64,000 nt of DNA from positions 3,951,001 through 4,015,000 of the forward strand of contig NZ_CP139141.1 of NCBI RefSeq assembly GCF_034059295.1. The letters run 5' to 3'. Below the pieces are notes generated by a model. That model had not been told where the DNA came from. It made no database searches and was given only the letters and a program-made list of their open reading frames with translations. The position numbers and the translations under genes are program-made. Each line of letters begins with the position of its first letter. The first letter of the stretch is position 1. This DNA is from Pseudomonas sp. HR96 (GTDB taxonomy: Bacteria; Pseudomonadota; Gammaproteobacteria; Pseudomonadales; Pseudomonadaceae). This document shows, piece after piece, positions 17,633-26,702 of the stretch.

Positions 17633-19529
17633 GCGCTGGCGGCTGGCGTTGCTGCTGGTCCTGCAGCTCTGCTGCATGCTCGCCCACGCCGCCCCATCGC
17701 TGCACCTGACCAGCGCCGAAGTATCGAGTACGCCCACCCAGGGCTACGATGCGCCGCCCTATGAGATCAGCGACGCGCAATTGCCCGAGCACTGGCAATC
17801 GGTGACCCTGCCGCACGCCCTGACCCGCTCACTGGTGCGCGGGATCGACGACGGCGACCCTGCCCGCCCACCCACCACTCTCAGTTGGTACCGGGTGCGA
17901 GTGCCTGAACAACCCGGCACACGCCAGCTGCACTACCTGTACATCCCGCGCTGGAAAACCGACGGCGAACTGGCGGTATACGGCGACGGCAGGCTGCTGT
18001 ACCTGTCCCAGGGCGGGGTGAACTGGAACGGCTGGAACATCCCGCTATGGATACCGCTGGACGCCACCCGCAACGCCCACACGCCCAGCGAAATCGTCCT
18101 GCGCATCCAGCGCCCACGCGACTCGGGCGGCGGCATCTCCTCTTTATGGCTGCAAACCAGTGAGAGCGCCAACTGGCGCTACCGGGTGCGCAACCTGTTG
18201 CAGGTACAGCTACCGTACACCAGCAGCGCGGCCTTTCTGGCGGTCGGCCTGTTTGCCCTGTTCGTATGGGCTCGTTTGCGCCAGGACCGCGCCTATCTGC
18301 TGTTTTTCATCATCTCGGTTGCCTCGTTCCTGCGCACCCTGCACTACCACGTCGGCCAGATCAAACTGCCGATACCGGAAGACTGCTTCACCTGGCTGAC
18401 CATCAACTCGCTGTTCTGGACCGCGCTGGCCACGCACTTCTTTCTCAACTACCTGCACCGGCGCCCGCGAGCCTGGCTGAACCATTGTGTCAGCCTGATC
18501 ACTGTCGCCGTGGGGGTGTTGACCGCGCCAGGTATCAATGGCTTGCTCGACGCCTATGCCCTGGCGCCGCTGGTGTATATCGCGCTGATACTCATGGGCT
18601 CGGTGATCGCCGCTTTCGGCTGGGTGCAATCGCGCCGGGTACGGTCGCGCGATGGCCTGCTGGTCAGCGGCTGGGCCGTGGTCGGCATGCTGCTGGGTGT
18701 CCACGACTGGCTGCTGCAGAACAATTACGTGAGCATCGAAAGTATCTACCTGGGTCCTTACAGCAATATCGGCGCCTTCCTGATCTTCATGCACATCCTC
18801 TACCGGCGCTACGTGCGCGCCAACGAAAGCGTGCGCGAGATCAACGCCCAGCTGGTGACCCGCCTGAAGGAGCGTGAAGAGGAACTGGAAATCAGCTATC
18901 AACGCCTGCGCGAGATCGAGCACCGGCAGACCTTGAGCAATGAACGCCAGCGCATGATGCAGGACATGCACGACGGCATGGGCTCGTCGCTGTTGACCGC
19001 CCTGCTGCAGGCGGAAAAAGGCCAGATGAACAGTGCGATGCTGGCAGACGTGCTCAAGACCTGCATCGATGACTTGAAGCTGACCATCGACTCCCTGGAG
19101 CCGGTGCAAGCGGACCTGTTGCTGCTGCTGGCGACTTTGCGCTTTCGCCTGGCGCCGCGCCTGGAGAGCGCCGGGATTCGCCTGCACTGGGAGATAAAGA
19201 ACATTCCGGCGCTGGAGTGGCTGGACCCCCGCAACGGGCTGCACATCCTGCGGATTCTGCAGGAGGCCTTCGCCAACATCATCAAGCATACCCAGGCCAC
19301 GCAGATCCGCGTGACCACCACCCATGACCAGACCCATGTCCGGGTCGAGGTCACCGACGATGGCCATGGGTTTGCGGTGCAGGACGTGACCGCCGGCAAA
19401 GGCAAAGGCCTGGCCAATCAGCTTCGCCGGGCAGCCTCCATCGGCGCCCGGATACACTGGGCATCTACCGGCGAAGGCACCTGCCTGACGCTCATCCTGC
19501 CAATCAAGCCTGAAGGCGTGACAGGCTGA
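17625..19529 (+). CDS. 7TM-DISM-type sensor histidine kinase (HisKA_3 class)
   Basis: A 634-aa membrane kinase. The GTG at 17625 overlaps the regulator stop and gives a signal peptide (RRWRLALLLVLQLCCMLAHA). A periplasmic domain of about 180 residues follows, then about seven transmembrane segments (about 194-396), then a coiled coil (LVTRLKEREEELEISYQRLR). The H-box is QDMHDGMGSSLL (His449), the HisKA_3/NarX type that partners NarL-like regulators. The ATPase domain has an N-box EAFANIIKH (about 547-555) and a G-box VTDDGHGF. Its partner is the regulator encoded immediately upstream. The start is uncertain: a non-overlapping ATG is absent at the N-terminus. Confidence 0.88.
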   Translation: MPRRWRLALLLVLQLCCMLAHAAPSLHLTSAEVSSTPTQGYDAPPYEISDAQLPEHWQSVTLPHALTRSLVRGIDDGDPARPPTTLSWYRVRVPEQPGTRQLHYLYIPRWKTDGELAVYGDGRLLYLSQGGVNWNGWNIPLWIPLDATRNAHTPSEIVLRIQRPRDSGGGISSLWLQTSESANWRYRVRNLLQVQLPYTSSAAFLAVGLFALFVWARLRQDRAYLLFFIISVASFLRTLHYHVGQIKLPIPEDCFTWLTINSLFWTALATHFFLNYLHRRPRAWLNHCVSLITVAVGVLTAPGINGLLDAYALAPLVYIALILMGSVIAAFGWVQSRRVRSRDGLLVSGWAVVGMLLGVHDWLLQNNYVSIESIYLGPYSNIGAFLIFMHILYRRYVRANESVREINAQLVTRLKEREEELEISYQRLREIEHRQTLSNERQRMMQDMHDGMGSSLLTALLQAEKGQMNSAMLADVLKTCIDDLKLTIDSLEPVQADLLLLLATLRFRLAPRLESAGIRLHWEIKNIPALEWLDPRNGLHILRILQEAFANIIKHTQATQIRVTTTHDQTHVRVEVTDDGHGFAVQDVTAGKGKGLANQLRRAASIGARIHWASTGEGTCLTLILPIKPEGVTG

Positions 19530-19562
19530 CTCCCAGCCACCTTTTCAAGCGGCGCAGAGAGA

Positions 19563-20723
19563 CTACCCGAGGCTCGCGCCCCCCGGCATGACAGGCGCCA
19601 GGCGTGCCTTGCGCAGCCGCTTGCCCAAGGCGATCCCGGGCATCTCGATGTAGCGGTATGACAGGTTCGCCAGCGCGATCGTCAGCAGCATCGGCACCAG
19701 CACCAGCACCGTATTGATCAGCACACTGCCCGTGTCGATGTAGCGGAACTGAGTACCGGTGGCCGCCTCGACCTGGTCGGTCAGCAGTTGAATGCCGCTG
19801 TGACTGCTGTAGATGCCCAATGCCAGTGGTGTCACGAACAGGACGGCGGCGTGCACCATGTAGATTGAAAATGACAGGGTGCCCAGCCTGGTGAACAGCG
19901 GCTTGCACATCAGCGCCGAGACCTCGCCTGCCTCGAACGAAAACAGTACGACCGTCAGGCAGAACAGCCCTACCAGGATCGCCTCGCGGTGCTCGGTGGC
20001 GTAACTCATCACACAGAAAATGGTAACCAGGGCCAACACCTCGAGCGCGGTCGCCAGGGGCCTGTCCAGCTGCACATCCTTGATCTTTTCATAAAGGGTG
20101 TAGACCAGCTGGCCGGCGAAGAAGCAGCTCAGGCCCCGCAGCGAATATTCGGTCATCTGCCACTGCGACTGATTCTGCAGGGCGGCAAAGGCGATCAGCG
20201 CGATGGCGGCGCCGATGAGCCTGGCCTGGCCTGGCAACCAGAAGGTGATCGCCGCGAACAGCAGGTAAAGGTAGAACTCGACGCTGATCGACCACGACGG
20301 ATAGTTGAAAGACATCGGGTTGAAACCCGCCCACCAGGATTGCAGCAGGAACAGGTTGGGAACGATTTCGGACGGTGCACGCGCCCCGCTGAACGCTGCA
20401 CTGGTAAAGGCGATCCCGTGGCGCTCGGCCATCAGCTTCATGAACTCCAGGCCGATGAACACCGCCAGCATCACCAGATGCAGCGGATACAGGCGAAAGA
20501 TTCGGCTGACGATGAAACCGTGCAACTGCTCGACGGACTTGAGACGGTTGGCGTACGTCAGCGCCAGCACGAAACCGCTGAGGATGAAGAAGAACTCCAC
20601 GAACCGATCGGCCGCTCGAAAAAAATGGGCCTCAGTGAAGGTGCAGAGCGCGTGGGAGTGGTAGACCATTAAGGCGATGGCGCAGAGGCCACGAAAGCTG
20701 TCGAGCACGCGAAGTCGTTGCAT
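19563..20723 (-). CDS. Acyltransferase family 3 (OafA-like) membrane protein
   Basis: A 386-aa polytopic protein with about 10 membrane spans and the Acyl_transf_3 signatures: RVLDSFRGLCAIALMVYHSH near the N-terminus, FFILSGFVLALTYANR, and FIVSRIFRLYPLHLV with the conserved Arg-x10-Arg type pattern. Such proteins transfer O-acyl groups to surface polysaccharides, LPS or peptidoglycan. The ATG at 20723 was chosen because an AAGGA site lies 8 bases upstream; another ATG nine bases earlier has no spaced ribosome site. It converges on the sensor kinase. The acceptor is unknown, and no glycan genes lie beside it. Confidence 0.85.
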   Translation of the reverse strand: MQRLRVLDSFRGLCAIALMVYHSHALCTFTEAHFFRAADRFVEFFFILSGFVLALTYANRLKSVEQLHGFIVSRIFRLYPLHLVMLAVFIGLEFMKLMAERHGIAFTSAAFSGARAPSEIVPNLFLLQSWWAGFNPMSFNYPSWSISVEFYLYLLFAAITFWLPGQARLIGAAIALIAFAALQNQSQWQMTEYSLRGLSCFFAGQLVYTLYEKIKDVQLDRPLATALEVLALVTIFCVMSYATEHREAILVGLFCLTVVLFSFEAGEVSALMCKPLFTRLGTLSFSIYMVHAAVLFVTPLALGIYSSHSGIQLLTDQVEAATGTQFRYIDTGSVLINTVLVLVPMLLTIALANLSYRYIEMPGIALGKRLRKARLAPVMPGGASLG

Positions 20724-21045
20724 GATTGGCATCCTTGTCAATGTTCGGGAGGGTTCAACGGCAGGAGATGAGGCTTTGCCCGCGACGCAGGCTGGCTGGC
20801 TGTGAATGCCGCCAGCTCCCTGGCCCCGAAGTCTTCAAGAACGCTCCTTGCGGCCTGGCAATGGCGCATATTAGCGGGGCGACTGCTGGTTTCCAATAAA
20901 GTTCAAAAATATTTTTTCAACAGGCGTGTTGGCTGGGAAGATTATGCCGTGTGGAAGGCACAGCTTTTGCGCGTAGCTAGGCGGGCAGGACGAAAAGGGT
21001 TGTTTTGCAGGATGGCGAAGAAACTACGGTCTCACGCTTCTTCAC
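20724..21045. other. Intergenic stretch, AT-rich, between the acyltransferase and the integrase remnant
   Basis: About 320 bp without a supportable gene. The block around 20893-20925 (AAAAATATTTTTT) is markedly AT-rich for this genome and may hold the acyltransferase promoter. Translations in all frames look random. It is likely scar DNA left by a mobile element at dusA. Confidence 0.4.
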
Positions 21046-21180
21046 TCATTCTTGGGCGGCTCGTTTGCGTACGAACGACTGACTCTCTTGGTAGACTTGC
21101 ACGCTATCCCGCTTGATGCGGATCTGGGCCATGTAGCGGACTGTGCCGTCACCACGTTTTCTTGTTCGAATAGTAGCCAT
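21046..21180 (-). pseudogene. Truncated tyrosine-type integrase (N-terminal stub)
   Basis: A 44-codon fragment starting MATIRTRKRGDGTVRYMAQI, followed by an RIKRDSVQVYQES block. This is the N-terminal arm-DNA-binding segment found in phage/island tyrosine recombinases (typically MATIRxRKRxDGTxxYxAQI). The frame stops at 21046 and nothing resembling the core-binding or catalytic domains (R-H-R-Y) follows. It reads away from dusA and lies 103 bp upstream of the dusA start, the usual location of the integrase in dusA-inserted islands. It is therefore interpreted as the residue of an excised or decayed element. Confidence 0.75.
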
Positions 21181-21283
21181 GCGATGGTGGTGAATCTCGA
21201 TTCCGAAGTGGTTAAATTTACCACCTGCTCCGAGAAAACAGCCCAAAAACTCCGAAAAAACCGCCGTAAACGCGTAGAGTAAA

Positions 21284-22297
21284 ATGGTACAGAATATTGC
21301 CTCAAACCCGCATTCCATAAGGCCTGAGCCGTCCCGGCGCTTCAGTGTTGCGCCCATGATGGACTGGACCGATCGTCATTGCCGCTTCTTCCTGCGCATC
21401 CTCTCGCGCCATGCCCTGCTCTACACCGAGATGGTCACCACCGGCGCGCTGATCCACGGCGACAACAGCCAGCGCTTCCTGCGTTACGACGAAGCGGAGC
21501 ACCCGATCGCCCTGCAACTGGGCGGCAGTACGCCGGCCGATCTGGCGGTCTGCGCGCGCATGGCCCAGCAGCATGGTTACGATGAGGTCAACCTCAACGT
21601 CGGTTGCCCCAGCGACCGGGTGCAGAACAACATGATCGGCGCTTGCCTGATGGCGCACCCGGCGCTGGTGGCCGACTGCGTCAAGGCCATGCGCGACGCC
21701 GTGTCGATTCCGGTCACGGTCAAGCATCGTATCGGCATCAACGGCCGCGACAGCTACGCCCAGCTGTGTGACTTCGTCGGCCAGGTGGCCGAGGCCGGCT
21801 GCCGCAGCTTCACCGTGCATGCGCGCATCGCCATTCTCGAAGGGCTGTCGCCCAAGGAGAATCGCGATATTCCGCCACTGCGCTATGACGTGGCCGCGCA
21901 GTTGAAGAAGCATTTCGCGCAGCTGGAGATCAACCTCAATGGCGGCATCAAGACGCTCGAAGAGTGTCACGACCACCTGCAGACCTTTGACGGCGTGATG
22001 CTCGGCCGCGAGGCGTACCACAACCCCTATGTGCTGGCCGAAGTCGACACCCAGCTGTTCGGCGCCAGCACTCCGGTGATCAGCCGCAGCGAGGCGCTGG
22101 CGCGGATGCGACCCTACATCGCCGCGCACATTGCCGAGGGCGGCAACATGCACCATGTCACCCGGCACATGCTCGGGCTGGGCAGCGGTTTCCCGGGGGC
22201 GCGCAGGTTCCGCCAGCTACTCTCGGTGGACATCCACAAGCATCCCGAACCGCTGGCCCTGCTGGACCAGGCAGGCGCCCTGCTCGAAGGCCGCTGA
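21284..22297 (+). CDS. dusA: tRNA-dihydrouridine(20/20a) synthase DusA
   Basis: A 337-aa FMN-dependent enzyme reducing uridine to dihydrouridine in the tRNA D-loop. The N-terminal SVAPMMDWTDRHCRFFLR is diagnostic of DusA, and catalytic Cys108 lies in NLNVGCPSDRVQ. TVKHRIGIN and HARIAILEGLSPKENRDIPP are also family blocks. The first 15 or so codons before the SVAPMMDWTD block differ from typical Pseudomonas DusA N-termini as I recall them, which fits remodelling of the 5' end by a mobile element. The ribosome site before the ATG is weak (GAG). tal follows on the same strand after 189 bp. Confidence 0.93.
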   Translation: MVQNIASNPHSIRPEPSRRFSVAPMMDWTDRHCRFFLRILSRHALLYTEMVTTGALIHGDNSQRFLRYDEAEHPIALQLGGSTPADLAVCARMAQQHGYDEVNLNVGCPSDRVQNNMIGACLMAHPALVADCVKAMRDAVSIPVTVKHRIGINGRDSYAQLCDFVGQVAEAGCRSFTVHARIAILEGLSPKENRDIPPLRYDVAAQLKKHFAQLEINLNGGIKTLEECHDHLQTFDGVMLGREAYHNPYVLAEVDTQLFGASTPVISRSEALARMRPYIAAHIAEGGNMHHVTRHMLGLGSGFPGARRFRQLLSVDIHKHPEPLALLDQAGALLEGR

Positions 22298-22486
22298 GGC
22301 CCGCCTCGCCTTGTGCTGAAAGGATGAAGCTTGCGCCTGCCGGGGAACCTGCGGGCGCACCACCACTCGAATGGTTAGCCCAATCCATTCCCCCGGCAGT
22401 TCCCCGGCAATTGTGCGCCATGTCTCACTTGAGCGGCGTGCACGGCTGGAGTAATGTCATCCATCCGCACAGGACAGAGCACGCTC

Positions 22487-23416
22487 ATGACTTCGAAGCT
22501 GGAACAACTCAAGCAATTCACCACGGTGGTGGCCGACACTGGCGACCTCGAAGCAATCACCAGGCTCAAACCCTACGACGCGACCACCAACCCTTCCCTG
22601 CTGCTCAAGGCCTCGTCCATCGAAAGCTACGCCTCGCACCTGAACGACTCGGTGCTGGACGTCAAAGGCGATCTGGGTCTGGCCGCCGACCGTTTCGCGG
22701 TCGCCGTCGGTGGTGGCATCCTCAAGGTGATCCCGGGGCGCATCTCCACCGAAGTGGACGCCCGCCTGTCGTTCGACGAAAACGCTTTGCTGGGCAAGGC
22801 CCACCAGATAATCGACCTGTACGACAAGGCCGGCATCAGCCGTGACCGCGTCCTCATCAAGCTGGCCTCGACCTGGGAAGGCATCCGCGCCGCCGAAAAG
22901 CTGGAGAAGGAAGGCATCCAGTGCAACCTGACCCTGCTGTTCTCCTTTGCCCAGGCCCAGGCCTGCGCTGATGCCGGGGTGTTCCTTATTTCGCCGTTCG
23001 TAGGCCGCATCTACGACTGGTACAAGAAGTCCACCGGCCAGGAATACACCGGCGCCGAAGACCCGGGCGTGCAGTCGGTCACCCGCATCTACAATTACTA
23101 CAAGGCCAACGACTACAAGACCGTGGTCATGGGCGCCAGCTTCCGCAACATCAGCCAGATTGAAGAGCTGGCCGGTTGCGACCGCCTGACCATCAGCCCT
23201 GAGCTGCTGCAAAAGCTCTCGGACGACCAGGGCGAGCTGCCGCAGAAGCTCAAGCCAGGCAACCCGGGCGAGCCGCGACAGACCCTCAACGAAGCGCAGT
23301 TCCGCTGGGCTTCGAACGAAGACGCCATGGCCACCGACAAACTGGCCGAGGGTATTCGCCAGTTCGCGCGCGACCAGGAAAAGCTCGAAGCGGTGCTGGC
23401 CGCGAAGGTCAAGTAA
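22487..23416 (+). CDS. tal: Transaldolase (TalB type)
   Basis: A 309-aa class I transaldolase of the pentose phosphate pathway, exchanging dihydroxyacetone units between sedoheptulose-7-P/glyceraldehyde-3-P and erythrose-4-P/fructose-6-P. Family blocks: [12 protein letters not shown], the Schiff-base lysine in [33 protein letters not shown], and [11 protein letters not shown]. The chosen ATG gives [12 protein letters not shown], the common family start; an upstream in-frame ATG at 22454 adds 11 non-conserved residues. A strong bidirectional terminator follows 15 bp after the stop. Confidence 0.95.
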   Translation: MTSKLEQLKQFTTVVADTGDLEAITRLKPYDATTNPSLLLKASSIESYASHLNDSVLDVKGDLGLAADRFAVAVGGGILKVIPGRISTEVDARLSFDENALLGKAHQIIDLYDKAGISRDRVLIKLASTWEGIRAAEKLEKEGIQCNLTLLFSFAQAQACADAGVFLISPFVGRIYDWYKKSTGQEYTGAEDPGVQSVTRIYNYYKANDYKTVVMGASFRNISQIEELAGCDRLTISPELLQKLSDDQGELPQKLKPGNPGEPRQTLNEAQFRWASNEDAMATDKLAEGIRQFARDQEKLEAVLAAKVK

Positions 23417-23431
23417 GCTTCGCCAGCCACT

Positions 23432-23470
23432 AAAAAGGGCGGCTCCCATTACGGGAGCCGCCCTTTTTTT
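23432..23470. terminator. Bidirectional rho-independent terminator between tal and rssC
   Basis: A ten-bp GC-rich stem (GGGCGGCTCCC / GGGAGCCGCCC) with a 5-base loop, flanked by an A-run on the left and a T-run on the right. It serves both convergent genes. Confidence 0.9.
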
Positions 23471-23497
23471 ATCGCCTGGCGCAAGCCTGTGGCCGGC

Positions 23498-23980
23498 TCA
23501 GCTGCGCTCCAGCGCGTTGACCAGGTCGTGGAAAGCGTCACGGTTGGAGTCGTTCAGCCCCATGAGGATCTTGTGCGCCTCCAGCACCTTGGCCTTGACG
23601 ATGTCTTCGTTCTGATCCTGCGATGGCAGGTCGGTCAGGCACTCGGGGCACGGAATCGGCCGGTCGACGATATTGAATACCTGGTCGAAGCCCATCGAAG
23701 ACAGCAGGCGTGTGATGTCCTCGTGAGTGGTCACGACGGTAGGCAGCAGTCCAACCTTTTGCCGCGACAGGATCGACAACTTGGCCAGCAGGCCCAGTGT
23801 GGTGCTGTCGATGCTGCGCGTTTCAGTGAGATCGATCACGATCGCCGAAAAATTCAGGGCAGTGAAGATCTTTTCAATCGTTGCATCCAACGCCGAACAC
23901 AGGGTCAGGCGAACTTCGCCGACGAACTTCAGAACGAAGGTACCGCTCTGTTCGGCGAACTGGATTCTACCAGTACTCAT
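23498..23980 (-). CDS. rssC: STAS-domain anti-sigma-factor antagonist RssC
   Basis: A 160-aa protein with a STAS domain in the first 110 residues (FVLKFVGEVRLTL, then IVIDLTETRSIDSTTLGLLA, with Ser59 at the usual phosphorylation position), followed by a Cys-x-x-Cys element (IPCPECL). Its start overlaps the rssB stop by 4 bases (23977-23980), so the two are translationally coupled. In this family the partner PP2C phosphatase dephosphorylates the antagonist, releasing an anti-sigma switch, often for general stress or motility control. Naming follows the same gene order next to tal in P. aeruginosa. Confidence 0.85.
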   Translation of the reverse strand: MSTGRIQFAEQSGTFVLKFVGEVRLTLCSALDATIEKIFTALNFSAIVIDLTETRSIDSTTLGLLAKLSILSRQKVGLLPTVVTTHEDITRLLSSMGFDQVFNIVDRPIPCPECLTDLPSQDQNEDIVKAKVLEAHKILMGLNDSNRDAFHDLVNALERS

Positions 23981-25224
23981 TCAAGGTTCCTGCTCAGCAC
24001 CATGAGGGCGATATCATCCGGCATCTCCCCTAGCGTGGCCAATCCAAACTTGCGGCGCAAGCCATCCAGGCTGCCACCGGCAGCATCGACTATTTCAGGC
24101 AATGCTGCTTCTTTGTCTTTCAACGTTTCGCCTGGGAGAAGGTCCAGGATGCCATCGGAAAACAACGTCAGGCTGAAGGCTTCAGGCAAGTCGATCACCA
24201 GGTCAGTATAGGTCGCTTCATTGAAGAGCCCCACCGGCAAACCTCGCCCTTGCAGATAACTCACACCGTCATTGGGTGTGTATAACACGGGTAACGGCAG
24301 GTGACCGCCAATACTGTAGGTCAGTTTACCCGTTGATTCGTCGATCACGCCGCCAACCATGGTGACATGCTTGCCCAGCTTTGTGTTGATCAACCCGCGG
24401 TTGATATGTCCCAGCACGTCGGAGGGCTTGAATTGCGGGACGTTGGCACCGCGCCGCGACTCGAACATCAGACGTGTGGTCATGAATTTGAGCAGCACGG
24501 TCACAAACGCAGAAGAAGCACCGTGGCCGGAAACGTCTGCCAGGTAGAACGCGACGCGATGATCGTCAACTCGGAAGTAGTCGACGAAGTCACCCGACAG
24601 ATACAGCGACGGAATGATCTGGTGTTCGAAATGCAGCCCCGAGGTGCTCCAGGGGCTCTCTGGCAGCATGTTCATCTGCACCTGGCGCCCAGCTGTCTGG
24701 TCTTCCTGCAACAGGTGCAGGCTGGCCTCGAGCTCGCGGTTGGCGGTTTCCAGCTTCTGGCGATAACGCTGGTTTTCCAGCATCAGCCGCGAACGGTCCA
24801 GCGCGCGGCGCACCGAGTGTTCGAGTACGGCCAGATCTTCGAGCGGCTTGATCAGGTAGTCGGCAGCCCCCAGGCGCAACGCTTCGACGGCATCGTTCAT
24901 GACACCGGCACCTGACAGCACGATTACCGGCATCTGCGGGGAACGTTCTGTCACCAAACGGATCAATTCGAGACCGCCCACTTGTGGCATGCGCAAATCG
25001 CAGATCACGAGGTCGGGTTGTTGCTGCTCGAATACCTCAAGTCCCTGCGAGCCGTTGTTGGCCTGCAGGACATTGAAACCGCTGTCTTCCAGGTAGGCCG
25101 CAAGACTTGCGCGCACTACGTCGTCGTCATCGATTATCAGCAGCGTGGCACTGGGTTTCTGCATGTGGGCAAACGGCGCCAGGAATTGGGTGGCGTAGGC
25201 GACAGTTTCGCTTACTGGATTCAC
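23977..25224 (-). CDS. rssB: Response regulator with PP2C-type phosphatase output, RssB
   Basis: A CheY-like receiver (LLIIDDDDVVRASL; phosphoacceptor Asp76 in DLVICDLRMP; Lys in DYLIKPLED) is joined by a coiled linker to a PP2C/SpoIIE-type Ser phosphatase domain (SLYLSGDFVDYFRVD, DVSGHGASSAFV, SDGILDLLPG, MPDDIALMV). The GTG at 25224 was chosen (415 aa) because AGGAG lies 9 bases upstream. The ATG at 25164, 20 codons in, begins at the receiver but lacks a ribosome site. The gene is coupled to rssC. The phosphatase is expected to act on phosphorylated RssC under control of an unknown kinase. Confidence 0.87.
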   Translation of the reverse strand: MNPVSETVAYATQFLAPFAHMQKPSATLLIIDDDDVVRASLAAYLEDSGFNVLQANNGSQGLEVFEQQQPDLVICDLRMPQVGGLELIRLVTERSPQMPVIVLSGAGVMNDAVEALRLGAADYLIKPLEDLAVLEHSVRRALDRSRLMLENQRYRQKLETANRELEASLHLLQEDQTAGRQVQMNMLPESPWSTSGLHFEHQIIPSLYLSGDFVDYFRVDDHRVAFYLADVSGHGASSAFVTVLLKFMTTRLMFESRRGANVPQFKPSDVLGHINRGLINTKLGKHVTMVGGVIDESTGKLTYSIGGHLPLPVLYTPNDGVSYLQGRGLPVGLFNEATYTDLVIDLPEAFSLTLFSDGILDLLPGETLKDKEAALPEIVDAAGGSLDGLRRKFGLATLGEMPDDIALMVLSRNLE

Positions 25225-25427
25225 TTCTAGCCACTCCTGCCTTTTGCCAGCCGGTAGCGAGTACGCGGTACGCAAGATAGTGGAGTTGCCCTATAAGGCG
25301 CAGACGGTACTCCCATCCGCCTGGCGTTTCAAGCACAGGCCGATGGTCGCTTTACGTCTTTACACGGCAAATCGCCGAGAGTTATAAAAACCTTTTGTAC
25401 CCAGATCAAAATACAGGATGCAAACCG

Positions 25428-25718
25428 ATGACCCTACACCACCGCGACCACGACGAAAAACGCGACTTCATTCGCATGACCGTCGATGCAAAGGTAACCC
25501 TGACGGTAGACGGGCATCCTATCGCCGCCACGTGCCGCGATCTGTCCAGCACCGGCTTCCAGCTGGACGCCCCGACCAGCCTGACTGCAGGCGACATAGT
25601 CGAAGTCTATGTGCCCTCCCACAACCCGAACCTGGACGGCCTGAAGGCCAAGGCCAAGGTCATCTGGACCAAGACCAGCGACACTGGAGGACAATTGCTG
25701 GGCCTGATCAACCTGTGA
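25428..25718 (+). CDS. Single-domain PilZ protein (c-di-GMP receptor)
   Basis: A 96-aa protein made of one PilZ domain. The RxxxR motif is RDFIR (residues 10-14) and the D/NxSxxG motif is DLSSTGF; both c-di-GMP-contacting motifs are intact. The ATG has an AGGA site 7-8 bases upstream. It lies divergent from rssB/rssC, a stress/motility output module. The target is unknown. A bidirectional terminator follows. Confidence 0.87.
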   Translation: MTLHHRDHDEKRDFIRMTVDAKVTLTVDGHPIAATCRDLSSTGFQLDAPTSLTAGDIVEVYVPSHNPNLDGLKAKAKVIWTKTSDTGGQLLGLINL

Positions 25719-25744
25719 TCCGGTGTTATGCAAAAATTTGATAC

Positions 25745-25773
25745 AAAAAAAGGCGACCTTAAGGTCGCCTTTT
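25745..25773. terminator. Bidirectional terminator between the PilZ gene and mlaA
   Basis: A seven-bp stem AGGCGACC/GGTCGCCT around TTAA, with a 5' A-run and a 3' T-run, placed between convergent genes. Confidence 0.88.
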
Positions 25774-25788
25774 CATTTCGCTGAAAAA

Positions 25789-26490
25789 TCAGAAATCGTC
25801 GACGACCTTGCCGTCCTTCACCTTGAACTCGCGGTTCTGCAGGAACGCGTTGCGGATGAAGTTGTAGCGATCGCCGTTGACCAGCTTCTCGGCTGACAGC
25901 AGGCTGGCACGGGTGTCGATCAGGTCGACGCCCAGCATCACGTTGCGCGCAGACATGTCGTCCATGTACGGGTAAGGCTTGGCGTAGGCGTCCGGCACCT
26001 TGCCGAACGCGTCACGCACTGTGCTCGGGCCGAAGAACGGCAGCACGACGTAAGGGCCACTTGGCGTGCCCCAGTAGCCGAGAGTCTGGCCGAAGTCTTC
26101 GTCGTTGCGTTGCAGGCCCATGCGGGTGCCGACGTCGATGAAGCCGAGCAGGCCGAACGTAGTGTTGAAGATCAACCGCGTGGTGTCGATGCCAGCGGCA
26201 CGTGGCTTGGCCTGCAGGACGTCGTTGACCAGGTTGCCTACATCGCCGATGTTCTGGAAGAAATTGTGTACGCCGTCCTGAACGAACTGCGGGGTGATCT
26301 TCTGATAACCCTGGGCGACTGGCTTGAGGGTGTAGGTGTCGAGGGTATCGTTGAAGCGGAAGATCGCCCGGTTGACGCCCTCCCACGGGTCACTGTCAGC
26401 CGCCTGGGCGGCAAACGGTACCAGCACGGCGCTGGCGAACAGACAGGCCCGAGCCAGTCGATCGAGCGAACCTGCTCCGAACACGCGCAT
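25789..26490 (-). CDS. mlaA: MlaA/VacJ outer-membrane lipid asymmetry protein
   Basis: A 233-aa protein with the MlaA fold signature DPWEGVNRAIFRFNDTLD, then TLKPVAQGY and a long conserved GTPSGPYVVLPFFGPSTVRD block. It removes mislocalised phospholipids from the outer leaflet and hands them to MlaC. The start at 26490 has GGGAG seven bases upstream; an ATG two codons earlier abuts that site and is less likely. The signal peptide (LFASAVLVPFAAQA) ends in an AQA-AD signal-peptidase-I type site, and no lipobox cysteine is present, unlike enterobacterial MlaA. Confidence 0.92.
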   Translation of the reverse strand: MRVFGAGSLDRLARACLFASAVLVPFAAQAADSDPWEGVNRAIFRFNDTLDTYTLKPVAQGYQKITPQFVQDGVHNFFQNIGDVGNLVNDVLQAKPRAAGIDTTRLIFNTTFGLLGFIDVGTRMGLQRNDEDFGQTLGYWGTPSGPYVVLPFFGPSTVRDAFGKVPDAYAKPYPYMDDMSARNVMLGVDLIDTRASLLSAEKLVNGDRYNFIRNAFLQNREFKVKDGKVVDDF

Positions 26491-26702
26491 AAACATACTC
26501 CCTGGATGATGGACGGGCTGTTGCCCGAGTCAGGCCGTGGCCCGACAAAGTGATTGAGTATAAAGCCATGCAAACTGTTTAGGCAGCCAAGTATTTGCTT
26601 GCCACCCAACTGATTGTTTCCCGCCCCTTCGGCCGTCATCGCGCCGTCACATGAATGTCACGCCAGCGACTTATGCTCAGCGGTCACCCAGGGAATGTCG
26701 AC

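Noticed and set aside
20802..21116. A 104-codon plus-strand frame upstream of dusA as a small gene
   Set aside because: No ribosome site, no recognisable family, and it overlaps the integrase remnant on the other strand.
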